DNA of 64,000 nt from Desulfobacterales bacterium (GTDB lineage Bacteria > Desulfobacterota > Desulfobacteria > Desulfobacterales > UBA2156), in contig DRHF01000189.1 in NCBI GenBank assembly GCA_011049715.1, forward strand, positions 1 to 64,000, given 5' to 3'. This document shows, in pieces, positions 40,312-49,480 of the stretch. A program made the translations under genes and the position numbers. The notes under the pieces were generated by a model. The model ran no database searches. It was not told the origin of the DNA and saw only the letters and a program-made list of their open reading frames with translations. Numbering within the stretch: position 1 is the stretch's first letter; the number at the start of each line of letters is the position of its first letter.

Positions 40312-41541
40312 ATGGGAAAAAAATATCGATTTTTTTTGGTTGATGATGACCCAAACATCATAGAGCTGTTTTCCACCGTGCTAAAAACAGACGGCCACAC
40401 GGTGTTCCGAAACACCTCTAGTGTGGCGGCCCTGCCGCAAATTATTGAAAAAAAACCCGATTGTGTCCTTCTCGACATTATGATGCCCGAAATCGATGGT
40501 TTTGAGCTTTGCAAACGGTTAAAGGTGGAACAATCCCTGGATCAAATGAAAATTGTCATGATTTCCGGGAAAACTTACGAGTATGATCGCCAGCATGCGT
40601 TGGCACTGGGAGCCGATGATTTTATCACCAAACCGGTGGAGGTGGCAAAATTATTGGGCCGGCTAGAAAGAATCATCGACGACTGGATCGAACTGAATTA
40701 TTGGGGTGTCCGGGGCACCATACCGGTTCCCGGTGAAAAAACGCTGAAATACGGCGGAAATACGTCTTGTATCAGCCTTGAGTTTACCCGGGGCAATTTT
40801 TTCATTTTTGACGCAGGGACAGGAATTATGCTCCTATCCGAGCATCTCATGGCCAGGGAGCGCTCAAGGATAGAAGCAAAGATTTTTATTTCCCACCCTC
40901 ACTGGGATCACATAAACGCTTTGCCATTTTTTACGCCCCTTTATATGCAGGGCAATGAATTTGAGATTTGTGGCCCGTCCCAAAACGAAGTCAAAATGCG
41001 CGAACTGATCTCAGCACAAATGGATGGCATGTTTTTCCCCATTCGAATAAGAGAGTTGGGTTCGAGGACCTATTTTCATGATCTGACGGAAGAACAGTTT
41101 GAAATCGACGGGATAAAAGTACAGACCATGCTCCTCAACCATCCCGGCCACTGCCTGGGGTATCGTGTGACTTATAAGGATCGATCCATCTGTTATGTCA
41201 CTGACAATGAAATCTACCCAAAATCAAGCCGGTTCTTCAACGAAAACTACAATGGCAAATTAAAAAAGTTCGTATTGGACGCAGATATCCTGATAACCGA
41301 TTGTACTTACAGTGATAAAGAATATGAAACCAAAATCGGTTGGGGACATTCCTCCATCAGCGAAGTTGCGGGTTTGGCCGAGCGAGCGAGGGTAAAACAT
41401 CTCCACCTGTTCCACCACGATCCTGAACAGACAGATGATGACATCGATTCAAAGTTGGAATCGATGCGCGAAATGCTCGTGAATAGAAAATCTAAAACCG
41501 AGTGCATGGCGCCAAAAGAGAAGCAGCGGTTTTTTGTCTAG
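40312..41541 (+). CDS. Response regulator receiver fused to metallo-beta-lactamase domain
   Basis: 409 residues from ATG 40312 (GGAG ten bases upstream). Residues 1-120 form a CheY-like receiver: FFLVDDDPNIIELF, phospho-acceptor Asp in CVLLDIMMPEIDGF, and the switch lysine in ADDFITKPVEV. Residues 130-409 form an RNase-Z-like metallo-beta-lactamase domain with the zinc motif ISHPHWDHINALPF (HxHxDH), CYVTDNE, and HLFHHDP near the end. A phosphorylation-controlled hydrolase is implied; the substrate (nucleic acid, cyclic nucleotide or other phosphodiester) is unknown. No sensor kinase is encoded nearby. Confidence 0.85.
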   Translation: MGKKYRFFLVDDDPNIIELFSTVLKTDGHTVFRNTSSVAALPQIIEKKPDCVLLDIMMPEIDGFELCKRLKVEQSLDQMKIVMISGKTYEYDRQHALALGADDFITKPVEVAKLLGRLERIIDDWIELNYWGVRGTIPVPGEKTLKYGGNTSCISLEFTRGNFFIFDAGTGIMLLSEHLMARERSRIEAKIFISHPHWDHINALPFFTPLYMQGNEFEICGPSQNEVKMRELISAQMDGMFFPIRIRELGSRTYFHDLTEEQFEIDGIKVQTMLLNHPGHCLGYRVTYKDRSICYVTDNEIYPKSSRFFNENYNGKLKKFVLDADILITDCTYSDKEYETKIGWGHSSISEVAGLAERARVKHLHLFHHDPEQTDDDIDSKLESMREMLVNRKSKTECMAPKEKQRFFV

Positions 41542-41551
41542 AAGGTTAGGT

Positions 41552-42097
41552 TCAGGATCGTTCAAACCGCGCGGCAACAATACCAGCTACGAATCCACAA
41601 AGATGGCCCTCCCATGAAATCCAGTAGTATGTGGGCAGTAGACCCCATATTAAACCACCATAGGCAAAAACAGTAATTAAAGAAACGATGAGCGAACTGA
41701 TGCTCTTTTTAAAGATTCCCCTCGAAACCAGGTATCCAAAATATCCAAAAATTAAACCACTTGCCCCTACATGATAGGATGATCTTCCGATTATCCATAA
41801 CCCCAATCCACCGACCAAAATGATGAAGAATGTTACTTCCAGGAATATCCATTTGCCTCGCCAACAGATGAGGCCGCCAAGGATGATGATGGGGCCCGTA
41901 TTCAAAATAAGATGCATTATACCGGTATGAATGAAAGGACTAAGGGGTATGCCCACAAGGCCTTTCACGGTCCTTGGGAGTATGCCCCACCTGATAAGCT
42001 CGTAACCGGTTAAAAAATTAACCGCCTCCACCGCCCAAAGCGTGGCAACGAAATAAATAATTAGTGAAAACGAGTGGTTGGCCCCCTGATCGTTCAA
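41552..42097 (-). CDS. Rhomboid-family intramembrane serine protease
   Basis: 181 residues, TTG start, six hydrophobic segments. HTGIMHLILNTGPII (oxyanion-side HxxxN), catalytic serine in YHVGASGLIFGYFGYL, and the catalytic histidine in ISWEGHLCGFVAGIVA are visible, so it is likely active. It cleaves membrane-protein substrates within the bilayer; substrate unknown. 10 bases from the convergent response-regulator gene. Confidence 0.85.
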   Translation of the reverse strand: MNDQGANHSFSLIIYFVATLWAVEAVNFLTGYELIRWGILPRTVKGLVGIPLSPFIHTGIMHLILNTGPIIILGGLICWRGKWIFLEVTFFIILVGGLGLWIIGRSSYHVGASGLIFGYFGYLVSRGIFKKSISSLIVSLITVFAYGGLIWGLLPTYYWISWEGHLCGFVAGIVAARFERS

Positions 42098-42112
42098 TGA
42101 TCTACCCTTCTT

Positions 42113-43306
42113 CTAAACAGAAACATTTAAAGAAAATTGTCTTCCATATTCAAAACATTTTGCCATACTTTCACTATCGGGATTCCACATTACTCTCAAA
42201 CCTTCACCGACAACATCAAATCCGGATCCCTTTAATAACGCATTGATAATCTTGACCGATTCTCCACTCCACCCATAACAACCGAATGCATTCGCTTTTT
42301 TGTTCTTAAATTTTAGCCCCTTTATCATTTCAAGAATACCGGCAACCGAAACCAAGATTCCCCTGTTGATAGTTGGGGACCCGACTAGAATTGCTTTGGA
42401 TTTGAAGACTTCAGTGATAACATCGTTCTTATCTGTTTTCGACAAATTAAATAGCTTTAGGTTGACCTCTGAATCGCTGTTTTGTATTCCCTTGGCAATA
42501 TTTTCGGCCATCACTCGAGTGCCGTTCCACATGGTATCATAAATAATGGTAATTTGGTTTTCCTGATAATTACCAGCCCATTCCAGGTACTGTTCAACGA
42601 TCTTCCCGGGGTTATCCCGCCATATTACCCCGTGACTGGTGCAGATGAAATCCAAGGGGAGATTGAAGCCGAGGACTTCTTTTATCTTTTTAATAACCAT
42701 GGGACTGAAGGGGGTTAGTATATTCGCATAATATTTAATACACTCACTGAACAACTCCGATTGATCAACAAGATCATTGAACATATATTCGGAAGCATAG
42801 TGCTGCCCGAACCCATCATTGCTAAAGAGAATATTATCTTCGGTCAAATAGCAAAACATGCTGTCCGGCCAATGGAGCATCGGGGCTTCAATGAAAATCA
42901 GTTCTTTTGGCCCCAAGCTCAGACGATCGCCGGTTTTCACAACATTAAAATTCCAATCCTGATGATAATGTCCCTTCAATGAATTGACGGCATTTTTCGT
43001 ACAATATATTGGCGTGTCGGGAATATATTGCATTAATTCCGGAAGCGCACCGCTGTGATCGATCTCTGCATGGTTGGCTATCACATAGTCAATTTTCTTA
43101 AGGTCGATTTCCTTGACAAGATTGGTTATAAATTCCTTCGAAAAAGACGCCCAAACCGTATCGATCAAGGCTACTTTTTCCTCTTTAATTAAGTATGGAT
43201 TGTAGGTCGATCCCCGATGGGTAGAATACTCGTCGCCATGGAATTTTCTAATCTCCCAATCGATTTTACCGACCCAGTAAACATTATTTTTGACACATAG
43301 ACTCAT
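42113..43306 (-). CDS. A-type flavoprotein (FprA / rubredoxin:oxygen oxidoreductase family)
   Basis: 397 residues from ATG 43306, preferred because AAGGAGGGG precedes it. N-terminal metallo-beta-lactamase-like domain with di-iron motif ANHAEIDHSGALPELM (HxExDH), then FSNDGFGQHYAS; C-terminal flavodoxin domain with FMN loop YDTMWNGTRVMAENIAKGI and GSPTINRGIL. Family members reduce O2 to water or NO to N2O, giving oxygen tolerance in anaerobes; electron donor is usually rubredoxin. Upstream DUF1330 gene runs in the same direction. Confidence 0.92.
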   Translation of the reverse strand: MSLCVKNNVYWVGKIDWEIRKFHGDEYSTHRGSTYNPYLIKEEKVALIDTVWASFSKEFITNLVKEIDLKKIDYVIANHAEIDHSGALPELMQYIPDTPIYCTKNAVNSLKGHYHQDWNFNVVKTGDRLSLGPKELIFIEAPMLHWPDSMFCYLTEDNILFSNDGFGQHYASEYMFNDLVDQSELFSECIKYYANILTPFSPMVIKKIKEVLGFNLPLDFICTSHGVIWRDNPGKIVEQYLEWAGNYQENQITIIYDTMWNGTRVMAENIAKGIQNSDSEVNLKLFNLSKTDKNDVITEVFKSKAILVGSPTINRGILVSVAGILEMIKGLKFKNKKANAFGCYGWSGESVKIINALLKGSGFDVVGEGLRVMWNPDSESMAKCFEYGRQFSLNVSV

Positions 43307-43395
43307 TTTCCCCTCCTTTGGGCAGAACATTGCTTAATGAATAGCCACCCCATCCAAAATGGCTTTAATTGAAGCAATGATCGGCAGTAAATTAC

Positions 43396-43680
43396 TCAAG
43401 AATCGTAACTTATAATCGCGACATCAGCAGCCTTATCACGGATGGGAATCAAGTCTTGGTAGGTTTCGGAATTATACCAATTTTGTATGGCAGATTGGTC
43501 CGAAAATTTTATGACAACGGCATGATGATAAGGATGCTCGCCGGCAAGGACTGTTGCACGCTTTCCCCGGAAAATGAGTTCTGCTCCAAAGGGGATTAAA
43601 GATTTTTGGACGCCGTCGACATAATTTTTCCACAAAATAGGATCTTTAATTGTAATATGACCTATAAGGTAAGCAGCCAT
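43396..43680 (-). CDS. DUF1330-family protein
   Basis: 94 residues; strong ribosome site AAGGAGGG. AAYLIGHITIKDPILWKNYV, RGKRATVLAGEHPYHHAVVI and NWYNSETYQDLIPIRDKAAD match the ferredoxin-like dimeric alpha/beta barrel DUF1330. Function unknown. Possibly co-transcribed with the flavoprotein gene 90 bases downstream. Confidence 0.85.
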   Translation of the reverse strand: MAAYLIGHITIKDPILWKNYVDGVQKSLIPFGAELIFRGKRATVLAGEHPYHHAVVIKFSDQSAIQNWYNSETYQDLIPIRDKAADVAIISYDS

Positions 43681-44167
43681 TTTCCCTCCTTATGATAAAA
43701 TAGTGTATACCCTTTGGAATTTATTACCCCTAATCTGTCTCACAGCCGGCTGACGTACTGCTGCAATCTATCGATGCCCGTCACCATGCGAGGGGCATTT
43801 TTCCTGACAAAGCCCTCTTCTTCCGCAGGGGTCTAAGGCGGGGAAAAGGCCCTTCCAGCCGTTTTAATCTTTAAAGTTAGGCAAAATTCTCAAATGTCAA
43901 GACGCAAACCCATCTACCCTAACTATGGCTATGCATCTATTGTTTTATTGTTCAAAAATTGAACACAAAATCTTTGAATGCCACTTGCCCGGGTTTTGGA
44001 GTTGATGTAAAGTGCTTTTTGTTTTCATTCCTTCTTTATTTTCTAAATAAATCGTCTGCCAATTGGGCTGTCTATAGATATGTTATCGGGTATTCTTTTT
44101 AAAGTCTTTTAAGTATAACTTTATTTTCTTCACTGATAAAGTCATAAAGAATGAAAAATGAGGAAAA
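43681..44167. other. Control region upstream of hutH
   Basis: 487 bases without a gene. It holds a perfect 17-bp dyad TGTTCAAAAATTGAACA at 43949-43965, a good operator candidate about 200 bases before hutH. GAGG lies six bases before the hutH start. No RNA is recognised. Confidence 0.4.
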
Positions 44168-45703
44168 ATGATCATGAAAGAAATTTCTCTTGGATACGAC
44201 GGTATGACACTGGAGGATCTGGTCGCCATTGCACGACAAGGCGCTTTGGTAAAACTATCAAAAGAGTCAAAAAACCGGATCATGGGCGGCCGGAAACTGA
44301 TCGACCAATGGGTTAAGGAGGAAAAAACAATTTATGGGGTCACCACCGGGTTCGGCGCCTTGAGCGATGTCCGCATTTCCAAAAACGACATCCGTCAGTT
44401 GCAGAAAAATATCTTGATGAGCCATGCGGCGGGTGTCGGTGATATACTTGGCGAAGAGACGGTCCGGGCGACTATCGCCTTAAGAATCAAAGATCTTGCC
44501 AGGGGACATTCGGGGATCCGGCTGGAAACAACCACCTCCTTGGTGGAACTGATCAATCGCGAAATCTACCCGGTTATCCCGGAAAAAGGATCGGTGGGGG
44601 CAAGCGGGGACCTGGCGCCCCTGGCTCACCTCGCCCTTGTTCTGATCGGTCTGGGTGATGCATATTACAAGGGCCAACGCGTCTCCGGCGCAGACGCATT
44701 AAAGCTTTGCGGATTGCGGCCAATCCATCTCGAGGCCGGTGAAGGCCTTGCCCTGGTAAACGGCACACAGGTGATGTCCGCCATCGGCGGGCTGGCAACC
44801 CATGATGCCGAGTGTTTAGCCAAAACCGCCGATATCGCGGCCGCTATCAGTCTTGAGGTGCTGATGGGGAGCCGAACCGAATTCGATCCCAGAATTCAGC
44901 AGGTCAGACCCCATCCAGGACAGGCGGCGGCCGCGGATAACATGAGACGAATCACCTCAAACAGCGAAATCATCACCTCTCACAAAGACTGCTCCCAGGT
45001 TCAGGATGCGTACACCCTGCGGTGTTCACCTCAAGTGCATGGCGCCAGCAAAGATGCCATCGCCTACACCCGGAAGGTGGTGGAAATCGAAATGAACTCC
45101 TCAACCAACAATCCGCTCTTTTTTCAGGATTCCGAAGAGTTTTTGCTTGGCGGAAATTTTCACGGTCAGCCGATTGCGATGGCCCTGGACTTTCTTTGCA
45201 TAGCCGTTTCCGAGCTGGCCAATATTTCCGAGAGGCGAATCGAACGGATGGTCAATCCCCACTTGAGCGGCCTTCCGGCTTTTCTGATCGGTGACGGCGG
45301 TCTCAATTCCGGATTCATGATAGCTCAGTACACTGCTGCTGCCCTGGTTTCAGAAAACAAAATACTTTCTCATCCGGCCTGCGTCGACTCCATTCCGACC
45401 TCCGCCAACAAGGAAGATCATGTATCGATGGGAAACCTTTCGGCCAGAAAATCGAGAGACACCGTTAAAAACACCGAAGAGGTGATTTCCATCGAACTTT
45501 TATGCGGCGCCCAGGCCATGGATCTGTTTACTAACCAAAAACCCGGGGAGGGAACCCTTGCCGCTTATCAAGTGATCCGGGAAGCGGTCACCCACATGGA
45601 AAAGGATCGAATTCTGTCCAACGATATCGCAACAGTAAAGCAACTGATAAAAAGTGGAAAAATCCTCAAGGCGGTGGAAGAGAAGGTCGGAAAACTCCGA
45701 TAA
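44168..45703 (+). CDS. hutH: Histidine ammonia-lyase
   Basis: 511 residues. The MIO cofactor motif is Ala145-Ser146-Gly147 in GSVGASGDLAPLAH; YGVTTGFGALSDV supplies the active-site Tyr, and the selectivity pair Ser-His in LMSHAAGVGD indicates histidine rather than Phe or Tyr. NSSTNNPLF and KEDHVSMG (Glu/His) complete the site. Converts histidine to urocanate and ammonia. The other hut genes are not adjacent, so the complete pathway cannot be shown here. Good family length. Confidence 0.92.
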   Translation: MIMKEISLGYDGMTLEDLVAIARQGALVKLSKESKNRIMGGRKLIDQWVKEEKTIYGVTTGFGALSDVRISKNDIRQLQKNILMSHAAGVGDILGEETVRATIALRIKDLARGHSGIRLETTTSLVELINREIYPVIPEKGSVGASGDLAPLAHLALVLIGLGDAYYKGQRVSGADALKLCGLRPIHLEAGEGLALVNGTQVMSAIGGLATHDAECLAKTADIAAAISLEVLMGSRTEFDPRIQQVRPHPGQAAAADNMRRITSNSEIITSHKDCSQVQDAYTLRCSPQVHGASKDAIAYTRKVVEIEMNSSTNNPLFFQDSEEFLLGGNFHGQPIAMALDFLCIAVSELANISERRIERMVNPHLSGLPAFLIGDGGLNSGFMIAQYTAAALVSENKILSHPACVDSIPTSANKEDHVSMGNLSARKSRDTVKNTEEVISIELLCGAQAMDLFTNQKPGEGTLAAYQVIREAVTHMEKDRILSNDIATVKQLIKSGKILKAVEEKVGKLR

Positions 45704-45756
45704 TCTCTATGGTATTAAACCGGTGCGGACAAACGGTGAAACAAAGCGTTTCTCTG

Positions 45757-45784
45757 TTGACACAAGGGAATTTTTGACTATAGT
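45757..45784 (+). promoter_or_regulatory. Sigma-70 promoter for the aldehyde ferredoxin oxidoreductase gene
   Basis: TTGACA at 45757-45762, 16-base spacer, TATAGT at 45779-45784 (5 of 6). The leader to the start codon is about 205 bases; no gene or known riboswitch is recognised in it. Confidence 0.5.
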
Positions 45785-45997
45785 AAGTGGCTTTTACCAA
45801 GAGGCAATTACAAAACGTCTTATGTAGCCCAATCTCTGCGTCAGGCTCAAATTTTAATCCTCAAAATACTCAATGTTTTCCTGTGGTTATTTTTTTGCCT
45901 TCCTTGACCTTGGACAAACTAGAAAGTTTTGAAACTACCCTATACGGACTGTTTTATATACTCATTCATAAATTAAGAAAGAACGGTTTTACAGATT

Positions 45998-47881
45998 ATG
46001 CAGATACTCGGACGAATACTCGATATCGATTTAACAAATAAGAGATGGTGTTTTTCACCCTTCCCCGAAGATTTGATATGGAAGTGTCTGGGTGGACGGG
46101 GCTTTAATGTGTGGTATCTTTTTCATCATCTCTCTCCCACCGTCGATCCGCTGGGACCTGAAAATATTCTTATTTTTTCAGATGGCGTCCTCACCGGAAC
46201 AGCGGCGCCCGCTGCCTCGAGGATGAATATCAACGCCATATCACCTCAGACCGGTCTTTTGGGCAGCTCTAATGTAGGAGGGGATTTTGGCGCTGAACTC
46301 AGGTCATGCAACATCCAGACCCTGATCATTCGGGGGCAATCAATCGAACCGGTATATCTTTGGATCGACGGTGACACCGTGGAAATCAGAGACGCCAGGC
46401 CGCTTTGGGGACTGGATACCTGGGAGACCCAGGATCGGATCAAGGCCTCCAATGGCCATAAAAAGGTAAAAACTCTCGCCATAGGGCCCGGCGCTGAAAA
46501 CGGGGCCCTGTTCGGGTGCATGATGGTCGATCGCGATCACGCCGCCGGCCGAACCGGTATGGGAACGGTAATGGGGTCAAAAAACCTCAAAGCGATCGCG
46601 GTTCAGGCTCAAAAGAAAAAAGGACTTTTTGTTTCGAATCACAAGGCCCACGAAGCGGCCAAGCAATATGTTTTGCAAATAAAAAACTCACCCCATTTTG
46701 AAGCGACTTCCAGATACGGCGGTGCTGGATACGTCCAGTGGGCGAATGAATTGGGAATACTGGCAACCCACAACTACAGGGAAAATCGATTTGATGCAGC
46801 GGCTCAAATCGATGGTAAACACCTTGAAAAAAATATAACCCGGACTCGCGGTTGCTTGCGTTGTCCTGTGCAGTGCAAGGCTGAACTTGAATTCAAAAAT
46901 AAAAGATTTAAAGGCGGTAAAGCGATCCGACCCGAGTTTGAATCGATGTTGTCTTTGGGGTCCAAATGCGGCCTGCGCGATCTGGAAACCCTGGTCTATC
47001 TCGATAATCTCTGTTCCCGCCTCGGGATCGACACCATTTCCACCGGGAATTCAATTGCCTTTGCCATGGATCTATATGATCGGGGCATTCTGACCCTGGT
47101 CGATACCGGCGGTATCGATCTTTCTTGGGGAAACGGAGAAGCGATGGAAACCCTGATTCGCCAGATAGGCTCACGTGAAGGATTCGGCGCAATTCTTTCA
47201 CAGGGCGTCCGGAATGCCGCAAAGGTCATCGGCAGAGGGTCTGAACGGTTTGCGGCGCATGTCAAAGGATTGGAAATGTCGGGGTACCATCCCTACAGCA
47301 TCATGGGAACCGCCCTCGGGTATGCGGTGGCCAGCCGGGGAGCGGATTTTAATGATATTTATGCGACCCTGGAATACAAATGGCTACCGGAAAAAGCGGA
47401 CAGAGAGTTTGGCACACCTGAGGCGGTAAACCTGCAGTCGATCAAGGGAAAAGCCCTTCTGGTCAGACGGGCGATGATTGTTGGCGTTGTTCTGGACAGC
47501 CTCGGCCTTTGCAAGGTGCCGGCGCTATGTCTCATCTGCAAGTTTGACCTTGAATCTGAAGCAGAGCTGGTTTCGGCGTTGACCGGCCAACCAATAAACG
47601 GATCTGAACTCTTTCGGATCGGTGAAAGGATCATCAATCTGGAAAGACTTTTTAATCTTCGACAGGGTGCCGGAAGTAAAGACGATCGACTCCCTGATAT
47701 GTTTTTTGATAAAGAATATAATTCCGGAAGAAAACCGTCAAAGCCCCGAGAATGGATGGAACCGATGAAGCAGGAGTTCTATCATCTCATGGGATGGAAT
47801 GGGGAAGGAGTCCCCACCAGAGGAAAATTGGAAGAACTGAGCCTTTTCCCTTCACCTTGCCCCGCGAAATCTGCTGCCTAA
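45998..47881 (+). CDS. Aldehyde ferredoxin oxidoreductase family (tungsten/molybdopterin)
   Basis: 627 residues. N-terminal LGRILDIDLTNKRW, LGGRGFNVWYL, ISPQTGLLGSSNVGGDFG, and MDR-type HAAGRTGMGTVMGSKNLKAI match AOR. The 4Fe-4S ligands Cys286, Cys289, Cys293 (GCLRCPVQC) and Cys505 (SLGLCKVPALC) agree with the archaeal enzyme spacing. Oxidises an aldehyde to the acid with ferredoxin and a W/Mo bis-pterin. No strong ribosome site precedes the ATG, but the family N-terminus begins there. Followed on the same strand by an MttB homologue; an aldehyde may arise in the same pathway. Confidence 0.9.
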   Translation: MQILGRILDIDLTNKRWCFSPFPEDLIWKCLGGRGFNVWYLFHHLSPTVDPLGPENILIFSDGVLTGTAAPAASRMNINAISPQTGLLGSSNVGGDFGAELRSCNIQTLIIRGQSIEPVYLWIDGDTVEIRDARPLWGLDTWETQDRIKASNGHKKVKTLAIGPGAENGALFGCMMVDRDHAAGRTGMGTVMGSKNLKAIAVQAQKKKGLFVSNHKAHEAAKQYVLQIKNSPHFEATSRYGGAGYVQWANELGILATHNYRENRFDAAAQIDGKHLEKNITRTRGCLRCPVQCKAELEFKNKRFKGGKAIRPEFESMLSLGSKCGLRDLETLVYLDNLCSRLGIDTISTGNSIAFAMDLYDRGILTLVDTGGIDLSWGNGEAMETLIRQIGSREGFGAILSQGVRNAAKVIGRGSERFAAHVKGLEMSGYHPYSIMGTALGYAVASRGADFNDIYATLEYKWLPEKADREFGTPEAVNLQSIKGKALLVRRAMIVGVVLDSLGLCKVPALCLICKFDLESEAELVSALTGQPINGSELFRIGERIINLERLFNLRQGAGSKDDRLPDMFFDKEYNSGRKPSKPREWMEPMKQEFYHLMGWNGEGVPTRGKLEELSLFPSPCPAKSAA

Positions 47882-48021
47882 AAAAGCGACCGAACACAAT
47901 CTTTAAACACAAATGTGGAACGTCATCTAAAAATTCGGTCGAATCATTGGGATTCAAGGGGTCGGGGGTTCGAGAGAATAGAAAAAGAACCACGAAAATT
48001 AAATTAAGGAAGTCCACGATC

Positions 48022-49461
48022 ATGGCGTTGGAGAATATCGGCTTTAAACCACAATTGTCATTTTTATCCTCAGAGGATAAAGACCAAATTCATCAAGGCG
48101 CCCTGGAGGTTTTAAATGAGACCGGGATGCAGATTCTTCATGGGGAAGCTTTGAAGCTGCTAAAAAAGGCCGGCTGTTCGATCTCGGAGAACCAAATGGT
48201 TCGGATACCCGCGACATTGGTGGAAAAAGCGGTAGAGAGTGCGCCGGAAAATATTGAGATCTGGAACCGTGAAGGCAGTCTTGCAATGGATCTCGGGGAT
48301 CGTCGATCTTATTTCGGTACCGGGTCAGATCTGATCTATTCACTCGATTCACAAAAAATGGTCCGCCACCCCTGTGTCCTCAAAAACGTCAAAACAGCCG
48401 CAAAGGTCAGTGATGCTTTGGGAAATATTGATTTTATCATGTCTTTTGCGCATCCATCGGATATTTCTCCCGGGCGGGCGTACCTTGCGAGCTTTCAGGC
48501 CATGGTCGAAAGCTCGATAAAACCGATCGTCTGCACCGCAGAGTGTCGGGATGACCTCTATGAAATGTGGAACATTGCCAAGATCATCAGAGAAAGCGAA
48601 GAAGCGCTGAGGGTAAAGCCCTATTTTATTCATTATGCAGAACCGATCAGCCCACTCAAGCATCCGTTTTCCAGTCTCGATAAACTTTTATTTTGTGCTG
48701 AAAAAGCGATCCCGGTGATATATTCTCCGGCCCCCATCGCTGGCTCCACCGCGCCGATGACCCTCGCCGGTCATGTGGTTCAAGGCTTGGCAGAGTGTTT
48801 TTGCGGACTGGTGATACATCAGTTAAAGGCAAAAGGCGCTCCTTTTCTGATGGGAATGGGCCCAGCGGTGCTGGATATGGTGACCGGAGAGTGTTCTTAC
48901 AACGCACCGGAGTACTACCTCGCATATATGGCCATGACTGAAATGAGCCATTATTATCATCTGCCCAACTGGGGATATGCCGGAACGAGCGACTCACAGA
49001 TTCCGGATGAACAGGCCACTTTTGAAGCCGGGCTTCTTACTTTTCTGGCTGCTTTTGCCGGCTCCAATCTCAATCATGACGTCGGATACCTCGATTTCGG
49101 ACGAACCGGGAGCCTCGAAATGATCGTAATTTCAGATGAGCTCATCGACCAGGTCCGCAGAATGCAACGCGGCATCCCGGTGACTAGAGAAGAAATGGCC
49201 ATCGATGTGATTCGGGAAACCGGCCCAAAAGGTCATTTTCTGACCCATGAACACACACTCAAACATGTCCGAAAAACCCAGTGGCGTCCGGCGCTTCTCA
49301 ATCGGATGGGATTTGAAGATTGGGAAAAATCTGGTGGTTCGAGTCTTTTGACGCGGGCACACCAGCGGCTTTTGGAGATACTCAAAAACCACCAGCCACC
49401 TTTGGTCGGGGAAAAAAAGCAACAGGAGATTCAAAAAAGGGTCGACCGGTTTAAACCATAA
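48022..49461 (+). CDS. MttB-family (non-pyrrolysine) methyltransferase, second copy
   Basis: 479 residues from ATG 48022 (AAGGA 12 bases upstream). Shares GSTAPMTLAGHVVQGLAEC, GTSDSQIPDEQATFEAG and GPKGHFLTHEHTLKHVR with the copy at 11.2 kb; no in-frame amber codon. Demethylation of a quaternary or other N-methyl compound onto a corrinoid protein is likely, substrate unknown. It lies 140 bases after the AOR gene on the same strand and is tail-to-tail (19 bases) with a third copy, so the two paralogues are transcribed separately. Confidence 0.85.
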   Translation: MALENIGFKPQLSFLSSEDKDQIHQGALEVLNETGMQILHGEALKLLKKAGCSISENQMVRIPATLVEKAVESAPENIEIWNREGSLAMDLGDRRSYFGTGSDLIYSLDSQKMVRHPCVLKNVKTAAKVSDALGNIDFIMSFAHPSDISPGRAYLASFQAMVESSIKPIVCTAECRDDLYEMWNIAKIIRESEEALRVKPYFIHYAEPISPLKHPFSSLDKLLFCAEKAIPVIYSPAPIAGSTAPMTLAGHVVQGLAECFCGLVIHQLKAKGAPFLMGMGPAVLDMVTGECSYNAPEYYLAYMAMTEMSHYYHLPNWGYAGTSDSQIPDEQATFEAGLLTFLAAFAGSNLNHDVGYLDFGRTGSLEMIVISDELIDQVRRMQRGIPVTREEMAIDVIRETGPKGHFLTHEHTLKHVRKTQWRPALLNRMGFEDWEKSGGSSLLTRAHQRLLEILKNHQPPLVGEKKQQEIQKRVDRFKP

Positions 49462-49480
49462 AGTTTAGGTGAAAGTCGGG

